A DNA stretch of 64,000 nucleotides from Lineus longissimus (Eukaryota > Nemertea > Pilidiophora > Heteronemertea > Lineidae): NCBI RefSeq assembly GCF_910592395.1, contig NC_088318.1:6842756-6906755 (forward strand). The letters are read 5' to 3'. The position numbers and the translations under genes are program-made. Below the pieces are notes generated by a model. The model searched no databases. It was not told the DNA's origin and was given only the letters and a program-made list of their open reading frames with translations. Shown here in pieces: positions 22,283 to 33,230 of this stretch (its first letter is position 1; each line of letters begins with the position of its first letter).

Positions 22283-23068
22283 ATGGACGGAAAGGGGAAG
22301 AAACGCTTCCAGTGGACACTCGAGAAGAGGATGCAAACTCTTGAGTACATGATTGATCACCATGAGGCATTTCGTCGTGCCAAGAAGAATGCTCTGGTCC
22401 AGGAATTTTATGCAGCAGTAGGGAACCACGTTGGTACCCACGCCGAAGTGGTTGAAAATATGCTTAAGAACCTAGGGAAGGAATATCGAGATGCCATCAA
22501 GACACAGCAGGCTTCAGGGGCTGCAACAGATGATATGCACCCTGGTTTAAAACTCAAGGACTCTCGTGAATTATTTGAACTTTTTGACTCTTTCCATCGA
22601 CTTTATTATCCGAAGGGCGGGGCAGCCAGACCTGCAATTGTTATGACACCAACCGGCATCACTAGGCCAGGATCTGCAACGAACTCCCGACCCCAAACCC
22701 CTAGCGATGAAAACTGCAGCATACCAGATGACCGCGGTGTTGTCATCAGCTCAGATAGGAGTACTCCATCCCCTTCGACATCAAGGTCTGGAACGCCAAC
22801 TGTTCAGGCAGGAACCGATGCCAGTACCAGTGCCGGAAAAAAACGTCCTGCTTCACAAATGATGCCCCCGGTGACCACAGGAAAGAAGGCCAGGGACGAA
22901 AGTGATTTCATGAACTCTTCTGTGCAACATCAAGAGCAAACTTGTGACTTGATGAAAGAAATCAGGGATACGCTCCGTGAACTTGTGTACGATATTCGTT
23001 TATTCCGTGCTGCTGTGTTGGAGGAGAGAGGAATAACCATTATTGAACAATTACCTGATACCGACTAA
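22283..23068 (+). CDS. Harbinger Myb/SANT-like DNA-binding protein
   Basis: 261 aa. The N-terminal part has a trihelix-like arrangement (FQWTLEKRMQTLEYMIDHH, then WNN-type helices through about residue 95), as in the second protein of PIF/Harbinger elements. A Ser/Thr/Pro-rich linker and a C-terminal coiled-coil-like helix follow. In this family the protein is known to bind transposon ends and assist transposase import. The family call rests on position and helical pattern. Confidence 0.7.
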   Translation: MDGKGKKRFQWTLEKRMQTLEYMIDHHEAFRRAKKNALVQEFYAAVGNHVGTHAEVVENMLKNLGKEYRDAIKTQQASGAATDDMHPGLKLKDSRELFELFDSFHRLYYPKGGAARPAIVMTPTGITRPGSATNSRPQTPSDENCSIPDDRGVVISSDRSTPSPSTSRSGTPTVQAGTDASTSAGKKRPASQMMPPVTTGKKARDESDFMNSSVQHQEQTCDLMKEIRDTLRELVYDIRLFRAAVLEERGITIIEQLPDTD

Positions 23069-23521
23069 ATTACAGTCCCTACTAACCCGCTCAATACCGG
23101 ATTTTTCAAGCACCGAGTCCCGTCATACAGACAAGACTCTTTTTATGCAATTAATTACCATGATTGCTGAGTGAACAACATTTTATTGATGAAAACAGTT
23201 ACAGAAACTGCGATTTGTCACGCTAACAGCAAGGAATTAGTTTTAGTTAATTTTATAGATGGCTCTTTATAGTGGTGGCTTGATCTATACTACACCCACA
23301 AAACAGAGAGGTACAATTGTTGTGTGATAACAGACTATTTTGTTTCTTCAGTTCTAGCCATGACTATTCCATCATATATTTGGTTCAGGATTTGTTTACA
23401 AGTAGTGACATGCCACAGATTGGACAGCCAAGTAGGCTTCTCTTTCAGTTACTAAATTGGGGATACTAAGAATAAGCAATCATTTTCAGTTATTTTACTT
23501 TTGTCTTGTCTTTCACATGGT

Positions 23522-24553
23522 TCAAGCCAAGAAATTGGTGTAAAGGTTGTGTAACACGCATGTTGCTACAGTGCATTTTGATGGAAAAACAGGGCCATAT
23601 TTCGCAGCGTACCTATTCTCTTTTAGCTGATTGATCCTCCATATCAGTTCAGTACATCCGATAGACCTCTCAACTATTTGACGGAGTCGAGTGCATCTGT
23701 TGTTAAAATCTAGTTGTTCCTGTCGAAGATTATTTCCATTAAAAGTAATCAGCACAGATCGGTGCAGGTTCCTGTAGGCAGGATCACCAAGCATAACATA
23801 CTCCTCTGGAAGTTGATCAAGGAAGTCGAACAATTCTCGAGACCACTCGGCCGCTGTTTTGTCGTGCGTCGATCCAGGTACTCCGCTTATAACGTGTCTT
23901 ACCCTGCCAAATCGATCTACAACGTACTGCACGTTGATGGAGTCGCAACATTTCCCCGGCCTCCCACAGTAATACGCATCACCAGCCCTATCAGGCTTTT
24001 GGATTTTCACAATAACGCCGTCTATGAAAAGAATCACTTGCCGCTCAACTCCGTCGATATCAACCAGAGGCTGGGCCAGTTGATCAAACTCATCCTGCTC
24101 AGGGAATGAAATATGACGCGCAGCTATGTCAAAGAAAAAGTCAGAAACCTCAGTCACATGTAATATTGCAGTTGGCTTAGCATAACCAACAGCATAACCG
24201 ACCTGTCTGTGAAAGCCTCCTGAAGCGAGGTAGTGCAAAAAAGTTTTCATTCTTCTTGAAGATGTACTTGCGTTGACTTGGCCATTCCCCTGGTGATTAG
24301 CCTGCCTCCATCCATGAAAATAATCAACAAGGTGATCAAATTGTTCTTGGTTGAGCCTCATATGCCGCTCAATCGGTTCTCCACTGTAGGCAGGCGTTCG
24401 AATAAAGTTCTCTGCTCTTCTATTATGTCTTAGGGCAACAACTTGAAACATAGGAATCGCAAACATGGCTGCCTTTGTAACTCTGAGAATTGACCTCTCA
24501 CAGGTGTTAACCTCCAGGAGGTTAACACCTGATGTACACGATCTGTAATGCAT
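23522..24553 (-). CDS. PIF/Harbinger transposase (DDE_Tnp_4)
   Basis: The longest frame is 343 aa; the real start may be the internal Met near 24466 (MFAIPMFQVV), because the upstream part overlaps subterminal repeats. Catalytic landmarks are FIDGVIVKI (first Asp), YYCGRPGKCCDSINVQ, GVPGSTHD, LGDPAYR (second Asp) and VERSIGCTELIWR (Glu). The N-terminal region has the LNQEQFDHLVDYF segment typical of the family. No stop or frame break was seen, so the gene could be functional. Confidence 0.92.
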   Translation of the reverse strand: MHYRSCTSGVNLLEVNTCERSILRVTKAAMFAIPMFQVVALRHNRRAENFIRTPAYSGEPIERHMRLNQEQFDHLVDYFHGWRQANHQGNGQVNASTSSRRMKTFLHYLASGGFHRQVGYAVGYAKPTAILHVTEVSDFFFDIAARHISFPEQDEFDQLAQPLVDIDGVERQVILFIDGVIVKIQKPDRAGDAYYCGRPGKCCDSINVQYVVDRFGRVRHVISGVPGSTHDKTAAEWSRELFDFLDQLPEEYVMLGDPAYRNLHRSVLITFNGNNLRQEQLDFNNRCTRLRQIVERSIGCTELIWRINQLKENRYAAKYGPVFPSKCTVATCVLHNLYTNFLA

Positions 24554-24765
24554 TTTCTTAACACTTGGCCACTTCCTCAGATTAAGGGAACACCTGAGCG
24601 ATTAAAGTGTTCCCTAGGTGTCTACCAAGTGTTAACTTAGTGTCAACTCGGTGTTAAGAAAGTGTTAACTAGGAGTCAAGTGAGGAGGTCAAATCTCGGG
24701 GTTTTGGAACACTTTCTTAACACCTGGTGTTAACACTTAGTAAACTCTGAGATTTGACCTCACCC

Positions 24766-26408
24766 AATGTATTGTCTAGACTTCCCCTAGAGATTGAGAA
24801 GTATATGTCTAACTGTGAAGGTCAAGTTGAAAAAGAGGAGATGATGGCAATGGTTCGAGCAAAGACAGCAACACACCCAATGGATGAAATTTGGATAAAT
24901 TGTCTTGGGGTGAACAGCGAGGTACTAGCCTTAGACAGCCCAGAAATAATTGGCAAAGAGATCCTAAAATGTGAAGACATAAGACAAGCTCAGTGTGATG
25001 ACCAGACTTTAGGAAGAGTGAGGGAACTGATTGCAAGAGAGAATAAACCAACCGCCAATGAGTTGAAACATGAGAATCCTAAAGTGAGACCATGGCTAAG
25101 AAGTTGGAAACGATTGAGTCTTAATGATGATGGCCTGTTGCACAGAACTTGCCAGATGGCGGATGGAACAACTGTGTTTCAATTATGCCTACCCGAAAAG
25201 TACTGCAAACTTGTGTTTCAGGAGCTCCATGAAAAGATGGGACATCAGGGCGCCGACAGGGTAATTGCATTAACTAGAGATAGGTTTTACTGGCCTGGAC
25301 TTGCAAGAGATATTACTCACCAGGTCACCAAAGTGTGTTCCTGTATCAAAGATAAAAGACCAACATGCCTACCACATGCTCAGTTGAAACCCATCCACAG
25401 TGCTTACCCCTTTGAAATTGTCTCAGTCGATTTCCTTCATCTAGAAAAGAGCAAAGGAGGTTATGAATATATACTTGTCTTGGTAGATCACTTTACCCGT
25501 TTTGTCCAAGCATACCCAACACGGAATAAGTCAGCCAAGACTGCAGCTGACAAAATATGGAATGATTTCATACCTCGATTTGGCTTTCCAACAAGACTAC
25601 ACCACGACCAGGGGGGCGAATTTGAAAACACTTTGTTTCGGTGACTACAGGACCAGTGCGGAATGGTACGATCAAGAACCACTCCATACCATCCTGAAGA
25701 GAATGGAAAGTGTGAGCGCTTTAATAGAACAATTCCGAACATCTACGGACCCTTGACACATATCGGAAAGCAGATTGGAAAAGTCAGGTTAACCGTCTTG
25801 TACATGCGTGTAACTTCACGTCTCATGAATCAACAGGATTCAGTCCATTCAAGCTGTTGTTTGGCAGGGAGGCAAAACTACCAATCGACTTGATGTTTGG
25901 TATCAAAGATGGAAGTCGAGGGGCAGGAGAAGATTGGTTGAAAGGGTTACATGAGGCCTACGCTTTGGCAGATCAGCATTCACGGAAAGCCGCTCAAAGG
26001 TTTAGAAAACCGGGTAAACAACTAAGAAGTTCACTGCTTAGAGTTGGTGATCGTGTCCTGGTGCGAAATATGTTAGAGCGGGGTGGACCTGGAAAAATAC
26101 GATCTTTCTGGGAACAGAAGGTCCACGTTATCACAAAACAGATGGCTGAAGATGCTCCTGTATATGAAGTAAAACCGGAAGATGGCACAGGTAGAACTAG
26201 AGTTCTACACAGAAACATGCTGTTTCAGTGTGACTACTTACCCATTGAAAGACCAGAAACACCAGAGGAGAGACCAAGGAAGAAACTGTTCAAGAGGAGA
26301 AGCAAGAGACAAAATCCACAAGTGCAGAGAACACTGGATGATTCTAGTAGCACAGATGAGGATCTTGTATTCTTCCCTCTTCAATCAGTCGACCCGACAA
26401 TGAAGTAG
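24766..26408 (+). pseudogene. Gypsy integrase region
   Basis: The H2C2-like region ([20 protein letters not shown] with [11 protein letters not shown]) is followed by the DDE core: [22 protein letters not shown], and in a shifted frame TTPYHPEENGKCERFNRT. The C-terminal part 25857-26408 has a GPY/F-like module (RVGDRVLVRNM, GKIRSFWE, VYEVKPEDG). Frame changes occur near 25640 and about 25800. Confidence 0.85.
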
Positions 26409-26467
26409 AGTCTGAGGTCAGTGAGGATGACCTTGAAGAAGACATCCATCCAGATCCGGCCGAGACT

Positions 26468-26770
26468 ATGGAACCAGTAGAGATACAAATCGAAGCTGAA
26501 GAGGAAGCAGATCAAAGCAATGAAGAAAATACTGAGGATGAAATGGAGGTTACCGGTAGGAATCGGAGGGTAAGGAGACCACCAAAGAGATTGACCTATG
26601 AGCAATTGGGACAACCCACCTACCAGCAGCCGCAGCTATGGCAGGTACAAGGGAATTACCCAGGACCGTTTCCATTACCTCAAATACCCCAGATGACTTA
26701 TCCTATGCCCACGGTACCTCAATTTCAGTATGTTCCTATGCAGATAGGAATGGGATTAAGACAATGGTAG
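26468..26770 (+). CDS. Gypsy pol C-terminal tail, Pro/Gln-rich
   Basis: Acidic then RRVRRPPKRLTYEQLG, a tail commonly seen at the end of invertebrate gypsy polyproteins, then a Pro/Gln/Met-rich end. It is probably continuous with the integrase frame before a break near 26405. Confidence 0.5.
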   Translation: MEPVEIQIEAEEEADQSNEENTEDEMEVTGRNRRVRRPPKRLTYEQLGQPTYQQPQLWQVQGNYPGPFPLPQIPQMTYPMPTVPQFQYVPMQIGMGLRQW

Positions 26771-27191
26771 GAGAGATGAGATGAACCAAATAAGACAGTA
26801 GGCTGTATTGATAGTCTAGTTGTATATTTGTTAATAAAAGTTTGTTGTTTCAGGAACAATTAAAGTGTGGCAGAAGGAGGTAACCTTGATAACATGTAGA
26901 TGAAGAGAAAAGGATGAAGCCATAGGCTAAGAACATAAGGTGCAGTAGCTATAAGCTGAAGCTAGAAGTCTTACAGTGTGAGTATTAAGTTGAATACCAG
27001 AGATTTATGGGATGGCCACTCATATACCTCTTTAACTGTTATTCATGTGGAAACAGGTAAACACATGAGTTTAAGACTTAAAGGTTCTCCTGTTAGCATT
27101 TTTGTGGAAGCAATGATTTTGTCACTTGTTCTTCCTGTAGAATTGTATTGTCTTTTAACTTCCAGAAATGTCGAGGAAGACATTTCTTATT

Positions 27192-27230
27192 GGTGGGGGA
27201 AAGTGTGAGAGGACAAAACAGGGCCCCCTA
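27192..27230 (+). promoter_or_regulatory. Polypurine tract and start of truncated 3' LTR
   Basis: GGTGGGGGAAAG (27192-27203) is followed by TGTGAGAGGAC. This arrangement is the plus-strand primer and LTR start of gypsy elements. The LTR end could not be found. Confidence 0.45.
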
Positions 27231-28259
27231 ATTTTTATTTAGAATTCATCATGGGGAATTCCGCAAAATTGCCATACCCGGATGTATAGTGCGCGCGCGT
27301 AGCGTCATCAGTGGTATTGTTGGCGAAAACGAGGGTTTTGACGTCGTCTGCATGAAGCCTCATCACCACTTTCAAACTCCCGTTTTCTGTCATTTACTGG
27401 TTACTCTTCTTCCAGGTAAGCAAACCATTATTTATATTCTGTTCAATAATGAGCATAGAATATGTAAAAAAATAAATGCAGTTCATTAATCGCCGATGTA
27501 TAGAAGAAAACGCACTTTTAAAGTGGGCCTAGCGCGACCAAGGGCGTTTGACAGCGCAATGTGTACATTTGCCGTTCATAGCTCGTCCGTCAGGTGCCAG
27601 TTCGTGGCCTAAAAATACGTTTTAATGTTCCAATTCTGATCAAATATGCGAATTGTAAATTCTACGTTATAAAAGAATAGAGTTACGGCTTTCAAAACGG
27701 CACAAATATGCCTAAATAGTACGGAATTAAAATTTCAAAACGGCACAAATATGCCTAAATAGTAGGTTTTACTGTGCGCGAGCCGAGAGGTTTTGAGGTC
27801 GCACACTCGACCGTCTACCTGGTTGCCAGCAACTGTTAATCATAGGTGGCCGCGTTGTAATTCAGATTTTCCCTGTTCAATGCAGTTGTCGTTAAAATTG
27901 TTTAGTTTCAGTTTCGGTTGGTGAGCTTAGGCGTGGCGCTAAGCATAATTAGCATAATGTATTCACTGCGATAGGCGGTATTTCATTCATAAGCACATGT
28001 GGATTTTTACGTAGGGTCTAAATGACAGTATTATGGAACAGGCCTATTGAGAATAATTATTGCTAAATATAGTCAAACTCCAGTAGTTTAGAAGGGTTGT
28101 GACTTTTGAAGTTTGTTTATTAACCACTAGAAAAGACTAGCCATATGTACTTATAGCATGATTGATAGTATAACTACAAAATAAATTGTTGTTTTTTCGT
28201 CGTCTGCATGAAACGTCAAAATAAATGCCTCATCACCACTTTCAAATTCCCGTTTTCTG
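27231..28259. repeat. Non-coding with two short direct duplications
   Basis: TTTCAAAACGGCACAAATAT recurs about 41 bp apart (about 27690 and about 27731). A roughly 70-bp block ending CTGGTTACTCTTCTTCCAG occurs at 27342-27415 and again at 28199-28285; the second abuts the Helitron fragment. No gene was seen. Confidence 0.6.
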
Positions 28260-28680
28260 TCATTTACTGGTTACTCTTCTTCCAGAACAACATGAAAAGG
28301 AGATGGTAGAATCCATGCCGTCACATCTCCATATTTCAGATGATTTAAGGCAGGCATTTAATTGATCTGCCCTAGTTCCTCGTCGAATAATTGTTAGAGT
28401 CTGTCTAAAGTCACAGGCAAGGAGTACCGTGACCCCACCCATCGGCATATTGGACCGTCGTAGATCTCTCAGAGTTCTGTCTAACGCTTCAAACGCGTGT
28501 TTGTATGACATTGTACATTCATCCCAGACAATCAGATTAGTTTGTTTCAGTAGCTCGCCTAGGCCTGATCCATTTCTGATAATGCATGTAGGGCTCTCAT
28601 TAGATGCGAGATTAAGTGGCAACTTGAATGATGAATGTGCTGTTGTAAAATGTTGTAAAATGTTGTCGTCTTTAAGGTAA
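28260..28680 (-). pseudogene. Helitron Pif1-like helicase fragment
   Basis: The frame reads TAHSSFKLPLNL, IVWDECTMSYKHAFEALDRT, MGGVTVLLACDFRQTL and a TRADQLNACLKSSEIW block. These are the consecutive Walker B to Q/R motifs of the Pif1-type helicase in Helitron RepHel proteins. The Walker A part and the Rep domain are missing. GGDFRQTLP-type residues are altered (LACDFRQTLT), consistent with decay. Confidence 0.85.
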
Positions 28681-28869
28681 TTGATTTTAAAGCAAAAGGC
28701 TCGTTAAGTATAGGCGGTTATATCCGCAATTAATGGAGGTTGCAATTTTTATATATACGTTACCAATTTTATAAGGAGGTTGCAAATTTTGGTGGTTAAA
28801 TTTAAGACGTTAGAATTTATGACATTAACAAATTTAAGACGTTAGTAGTTATACACCTTTCCAGAAATG

Positions 28870-30036
28870 GGGTGCTGAGTGTCCAAAATGGTGATGTCAT
28901 ATGGGGAAACTGGGCCTTATGGTGGAGGGACAAAGGATAGCTTACCAGTTGTCAACATCAGCAGCTGGGAAAGCTTAAAGCTATCGGTAAAGGGTTTGCA
29001 TCCAACCCGCAGGTCAAACGATCGACGAAATTTCGTATACTCGGCCGGAGTTCCATCAAACGACATAGGTGGCGGTGTAGGCAACTCTGTTTGGACCGCT
29101 AATTCTTCAGCACCAATGCTAAACTTAGCTCATTAGACATAGCCTGGTCTCTCCCCCCATAAGGCACGATGTGGGGCTCTTGAATCATCCCTCCATGGCG
29201 TGTTGCACTTAGGTCTGCAGCTGGATGTGCCACCGTCTGGGGCCTTTGGCTCACAGCCCCTGTCCTCTCGTGGATTTGGCTCAAACTAGGCTCATGGGGC
29301 ATTTGGCGCACCCCATAGCCTCCTTTAAATCCGCTGGTCTGGGTCTCTCCTCTCAATTGCTGAATACCATTGCAGTATTCTTGACCACAATCACCAATGT
29401 ACTCAGACTGGTTAGGGATACTGCATGTTGGGTTTGGTTCCCTCACAAGTATTGGACAACTAGTCAACTGGCTATCACCATAGGCATCCTCCTGCAAACG
29501 TCCAACATCACCATCCATGTGAGTGCTAACACGAACCTGTGGCGCCATATTCACCGTTCCGAATGACTGACTGGTAGGCCTACCTAACTCAGGCAAACTA
29601 GTCCCTGTCCTAGGTGTCGATGACATAGCAGCTCCAATATGGCGAATAAACGTCCCTGCTCCCTCAGCATGAAAATTTATACCACCAGACTTAAAGTCAA
29701 TCACAGGATCTGGCCTTCGCGACAAGCGTTGAGCACCTCCATGGCCACTGGGACCTGTTTCCCTAATGCTATGATAGACGTCTTTCAGTACTGTTGGCCC
29801 AATTCCAAAACAGCTATCCTGGTGCACACTAATCTCTTGCATTCCTCCTTTAATGCATTAGTTTCCCTTTCAAACCTATCATCTGCCTGAGAAGCCCGAG
29901 ATCCAACTGTAAAATCACCACCCTGTGTCCCATTCAAGACTGGACTCATTGGGTTCCTGTGTTGTAACAGTGGCGCCACTCGACGCTTCTGCCTCACCCT
30001 ATTAGTCCAGTGGCAGAGCCGAAAAGCGTGCAACAA
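28870..30036 (-). pseudogene. Retroelement gag-like remnant
   Basis: Minus-strand pieces at 30036-29785 (with a coiled-coil-like RFERETNALKEECKRLV), 29842-29099 (Gly/Ser/Pro/Gln-rich, 247 aa) and about 29120-28900. The last contains PPMSFDGTPAEYTKF and KLSQLLMLTTGKLSF, similar to the DUF1759/gag of BEL/Pao-type elements. Frame changes separate the pieces. The assignment rests mainly on the last segment. Confidence 0.4.
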
Positions 30037-31259
30037 GGTCTGAACGCAATTTTTTTGCAGTTTCCATATCTATGACGTGTACTGGTCCAGAATCCGTCGG
30101 GTGCCAAGCTGGCACCCTTGGGCAATTTAAGATATCTTCGTTTCCATGGCAACCAACTAATCATATTTAAATCAAAACTGGCTACCGTTTTAGCGCAATA
30201 AAAAGATGGTTGAAGGTCAAGGTCACTGGGAAACGTCAAGGTCATTGCGCAAAATGCACTTTTTTAACGCTTTTTTTTCATAACATCAATTTTCTCTTGC
30301 TAATTACTGGCATGTTTTATTATACTAATGGGTTTATTTTCATTACTAGCATAATACCCGTGGCGCGGGTTGTTTTAGGGTGTTGGCTTACTGTGGGGTT
30401 GGGGCTATTTTGGTGAAATGAAATGATATGTCTGGGGGTTGTGATGTTATCTTGATTTTGATATGCGTAAAATAGGTCGATGTGTGATGTGGAGCACTCC
30501 GCGCCGACCCAAGTGTTTACAAATCGAACATGATGATTTGGGGGGGGGATGATTTTCCTCCAAATTACTTACACTATACGCGTTTTTGGCCAAAACGACC
30601 GGAAAAATCAAACTCGACCACTCTTCAAAGTGGTCTCGACTTATTTTGACGAACTATTTCGCGAATGGTGAAGAGGCAATGGCGTGTTACTGCCGCGAGC
30701 ATAGTGGGTGGCAGCACCAGACGGAGGAAGTAGTTCGCCTAGGGTTTTTTCGACACCCTCAGCACGGACTCCACTCGTTCCGGAACACTCACTTACTTGT
30801 TAACCTGCAGTGGTTAGCCTGTTTTTATTGCAGTAAAGAAATGTTAATCGGGATTTTATATTATATTTTATATTTGCCCCGGGTATTCATATAGGGAGCT
30901 GTGCGCTACTTTGCGCCCAGTGCTTGGGTCGGGTGAGTCGGTTTTGTTATTATGTGACGTGTATCACGTGATGAATTCCCATACGGTACTTAGAAAAATT
31001 AAGAGCGATTAACAACGTAATGTGAAAGAGTACGACCAAAATAAAGGGGGAAAATTGCGGAAATGGATGAATGCTTTAAACATATAGTGACCCCAATACT
31101 TTCCCGGCTTAGTTTTGTATAATCCCACACTTTTGATTTAATAGATGGCCCCATATGCAAATCAGACCTGCTGAAAAGGCCCCTTATGTTCATGAGTATG
31201 CCCATAGAAAGAACAAAAAATGCTATTTCTCCGAGATCGCTGCAAAGTTTACCCATTTA
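30037..31259. other. Non-coding; one small perfect hairpin
   Basis: GGGTGCCA and TGGCACCC (30099-30117) form an 8-bp stem with a 3-nt loop. CCGACCCAAG (about 30512) and CTTGGGTCGG (about 30932) form a distant short inverted pair. No supported gene. Confidence 0.4.
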
Positions 31260-31351
31260 ACCCGGCCAGGACCATCTCCATATCAACCACGACTTTCAGG
31301 AAAAGTTTCGAGGTCATCCGATCTGAACTGACGGAGGAGATGTGTGACAAA

Positions 31352-32112
31352 CTATTTCAGCTCTACGTCCATTATAGTAGTGATTCTCCGTAGATAATGA
31401 CCTTTAAAATGACGTATCATACATAACTGGCAAATGAACACTTCTCGAGTAATACGAAATGGCGTGAAGATGATAGAGGTTGACGTCATGCGTAATTCAA
31501 CGAGCGAGCATAGTTCTTCTATCACCATTCGTAGAGCTCTGAAATTCTGAGGAAATTTCTTTCCGGGCAACATGTGCGAAACACTACCAAAGCTCGAGTT
31601 GAGGACATCTTCCAACCCAATATCGGCCATGAGTGCCCCAACGCAACCAATAAAACTCATGAGCATATGCATCCTTCCAAGCCTGGGCACCAGCGTGTCA
31701 AATTCTTTGGAACACCCACTTCACGTTCACAACAACCTTGTACAACTGTTGGTCACTTGTGAGGATAGTGTGGTTCTGTCCACACTCCTTCGTAAGCCAC
31801 TGCGCCTCATGCATCGCAGTCATCATCGTGTCTGGGTTTGCCGGGTTCATGTCGATGAGGGGAAGATAAATTGCTTTTGTAGCTGGTTTTAGCACGTGTC
31901 CCATTTGCCGACACAATCTGGTGTTGTATCTCCACAGGTTTCTCAGTGTTTATGGTACCGATATCCACAAAACTTTTCATGAATTGATAGTCGATGTGCT
32001 TCGCTCGTTGCAAGGCAACTTCTTGATGCGCCAAAACAGGAAGTGGCAGTACGGAGCTTGCTTTGACATCAAATACCGGATCTGCACCTGTGCTGCCTCC
32101 AATGTGAACTTC
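31352..32112 (-). pseudogene. Repetitive unknown gene, 3' part, interrupted by the Polinton
   Basis: Across three frames the minus strand encodes LALQRAKHIDYQFM-type, YLPLIDMNPANPDTMM, LTSDQQLYKVVV and PRLGRMHMLMSFIGCVGALM segments. This pattern recurs in many invertebrate predicted proteins of unknown function. Frame changes are at about 31900 and about 31700. The upstream half of the gene continues at 51178-51360, across the Polinton, as shown by the AACTTC duplication. Confidence 0.5.
32107..32112. repeat. Polinton target-site duplication, left (AACTTC)
   Basis: AACTTC directly precedes the AG end of the element and is repeated exactly at 51178-51183. Polintons make 6-bp duplications. Confidence 0.97.
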
Positions 32113-32357
32113 AGTAGTATATGGGCTACTTGGGGAAAATTATGAACTTTTGACCTAGTGACCTACTGACCTACTGACCTACTTTGTGTATGAGAAGTTT
32201 GAAAGTTGACCTGACCTAGTGACCTAGTTTGGATGACCTAGTGACCTACTGACCTACTTTGTGTATGAGAAGTTTGAAAGTTGACCTGACCTAGTGACCT
32301 AGTTTGGATATGGTGTAAAATCTCCAGAGTGGGTCATGGCCTAGTAACTTACTTTGG
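32113..32357. repeat. Left terminal inverted repeat, with 75-bp internal duplication
   Basis: Begins AGTAGTATATGGGCTACTTG. It matches the inverse complement of 51008-51177 nearly perfectly, except that 75 bp (32235-32309) are duplicated relative to the right arm. It contains many TGACCTAG/TGACCTAC octamers in tandem. Confidence 0.93.
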
Positions 32358-32789
32358 ACCTGACCTAGTGACCTAGTTTGGATATGGTGTAAAATCTCCA
32401 GAGTGGGAAAGTTATGAACTTTTGACCTAGTGACCTGTTGACCTGTTGACCTACTTTCTGTGTGAGAAGTTTTCAAAGTTGACCTGACCTAGTGACCTAG
32501 TGACCTAGTTTTGATATGGTGTAAAATCTCCAGAGTGGGTCATGGCCCACTGACCTACTGACATACTTGAGATATCCGAAGTTTAGACGACATTGACTTG
32601 GTAAACCAGTTTGTGGATATTGTGAAAAATAACCAATTTGGGTTATAGCCTAGTGACATGGTGACATAGTAGACCTAACTTGAAGATACTGAAAAGAATA
32701 AGAGTGAGTCAGCACATATAATACTAAGGGTGTTGTAAAATATCTAAGAATACCACGTCAAGTTCATGTACAGCATTCAAAAGCAGCTT
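32358..32789. repeat. Subterminal TGACCTA-type repeats
   Basis: Further degenerate copies of the inverted-repeat sequence, including GTGTAAAATCTCCAGAGTGG blocks at about 32388 and about 32521 and runs of TGACCTAG/TGACCTGT words. No coding. Confidence 0.8.
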
Positions 32790-33230
32790 TGATAAGGAAC
32801 AACTATAGCATTACAAACATAGATGAAGTATTTATATATTATGCTAACCACAAGGAGGAAGACTTCATATGGCAATTGGCCACTCTGTTCTCTTTGGAAC
32901 AAAAAGCGTTATTACATGGTACACCTATCACCATTCATAAGGAACAACTGTAGTATGACATGCATAGATGAAGTATTTACATATTACACCAACCACAAGA
33001 GGGCAGACTTCATACTGCAATTGACCAATCTGTTCTCTTTGAAACATGAAGCGTTATCATAAGGTACCCCAAGCAACAGCTTTGATAAGGAACAACTACA
33101 GTATGACAGACATAGATGAACTATTTATATATTACATCAACCTCAAGGAGGAAGACTTCATATTACAATTGGCCACTCTTTTTCCCTTTGGACCAAAAAG
33201 CGTTAGTACATGGTATGCCATTCAATATTT
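32790..33230. repeat. Tandem array, about 146-bp unit, three copies
   Basis: GGAACAACT-TAG-like starts at about 32796, 32941 and 33088 (periods 145 and 147). Each contains GGAAGACTTCATA-like and AAAAGCGTTA-like words. Short apparent frames inside are products of the repeat. Confidence 0.85.

Larger units (their letters stand above)
21920..24765. mobile_element. PIF/Harbinger DNA transposon, structurally complete
   Basis: The terminal inverted repeats start GGGTGAGGTCAAATCTCAGA on the left, with the inverse at the right end. A 3-bp duplication, AAT, flanks it (21917-21919 and 24766-24768), as expected for the superfamily. It carries the usual two genes, a Myb/SANT-like DNA-binding protein and a DDE transposase, here convergent. 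Subterminal repeats of GGTGTTAAC-type words occur on both sides (21960-22080 and 24500-24740). Both frames are intact, so it may be young. Confidence 0.9.
18839..27230 (+). mobile_element. Gypsy/Ty3 retrotransposon, decayed, with three nested insertions
   Basis: The pol region reads in order: reverse transcriptase (18839-19241 and 19962-20520), RNase H (20520-20740 and 21687-21919), then integrase and a GPY/F-like tail (24766-26408), with a Pro/Gln-rich tail to 26770. A polypurine tract at about 27192-27203 precedes a TG, as at a 3' LTR. No gag or 5' LTR is recognisable, so the copy is 5'-truncated. Several frame changes exist (near 19050, 20565, 25640). The three interruptions are separate features. 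Confidence 0.85.
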
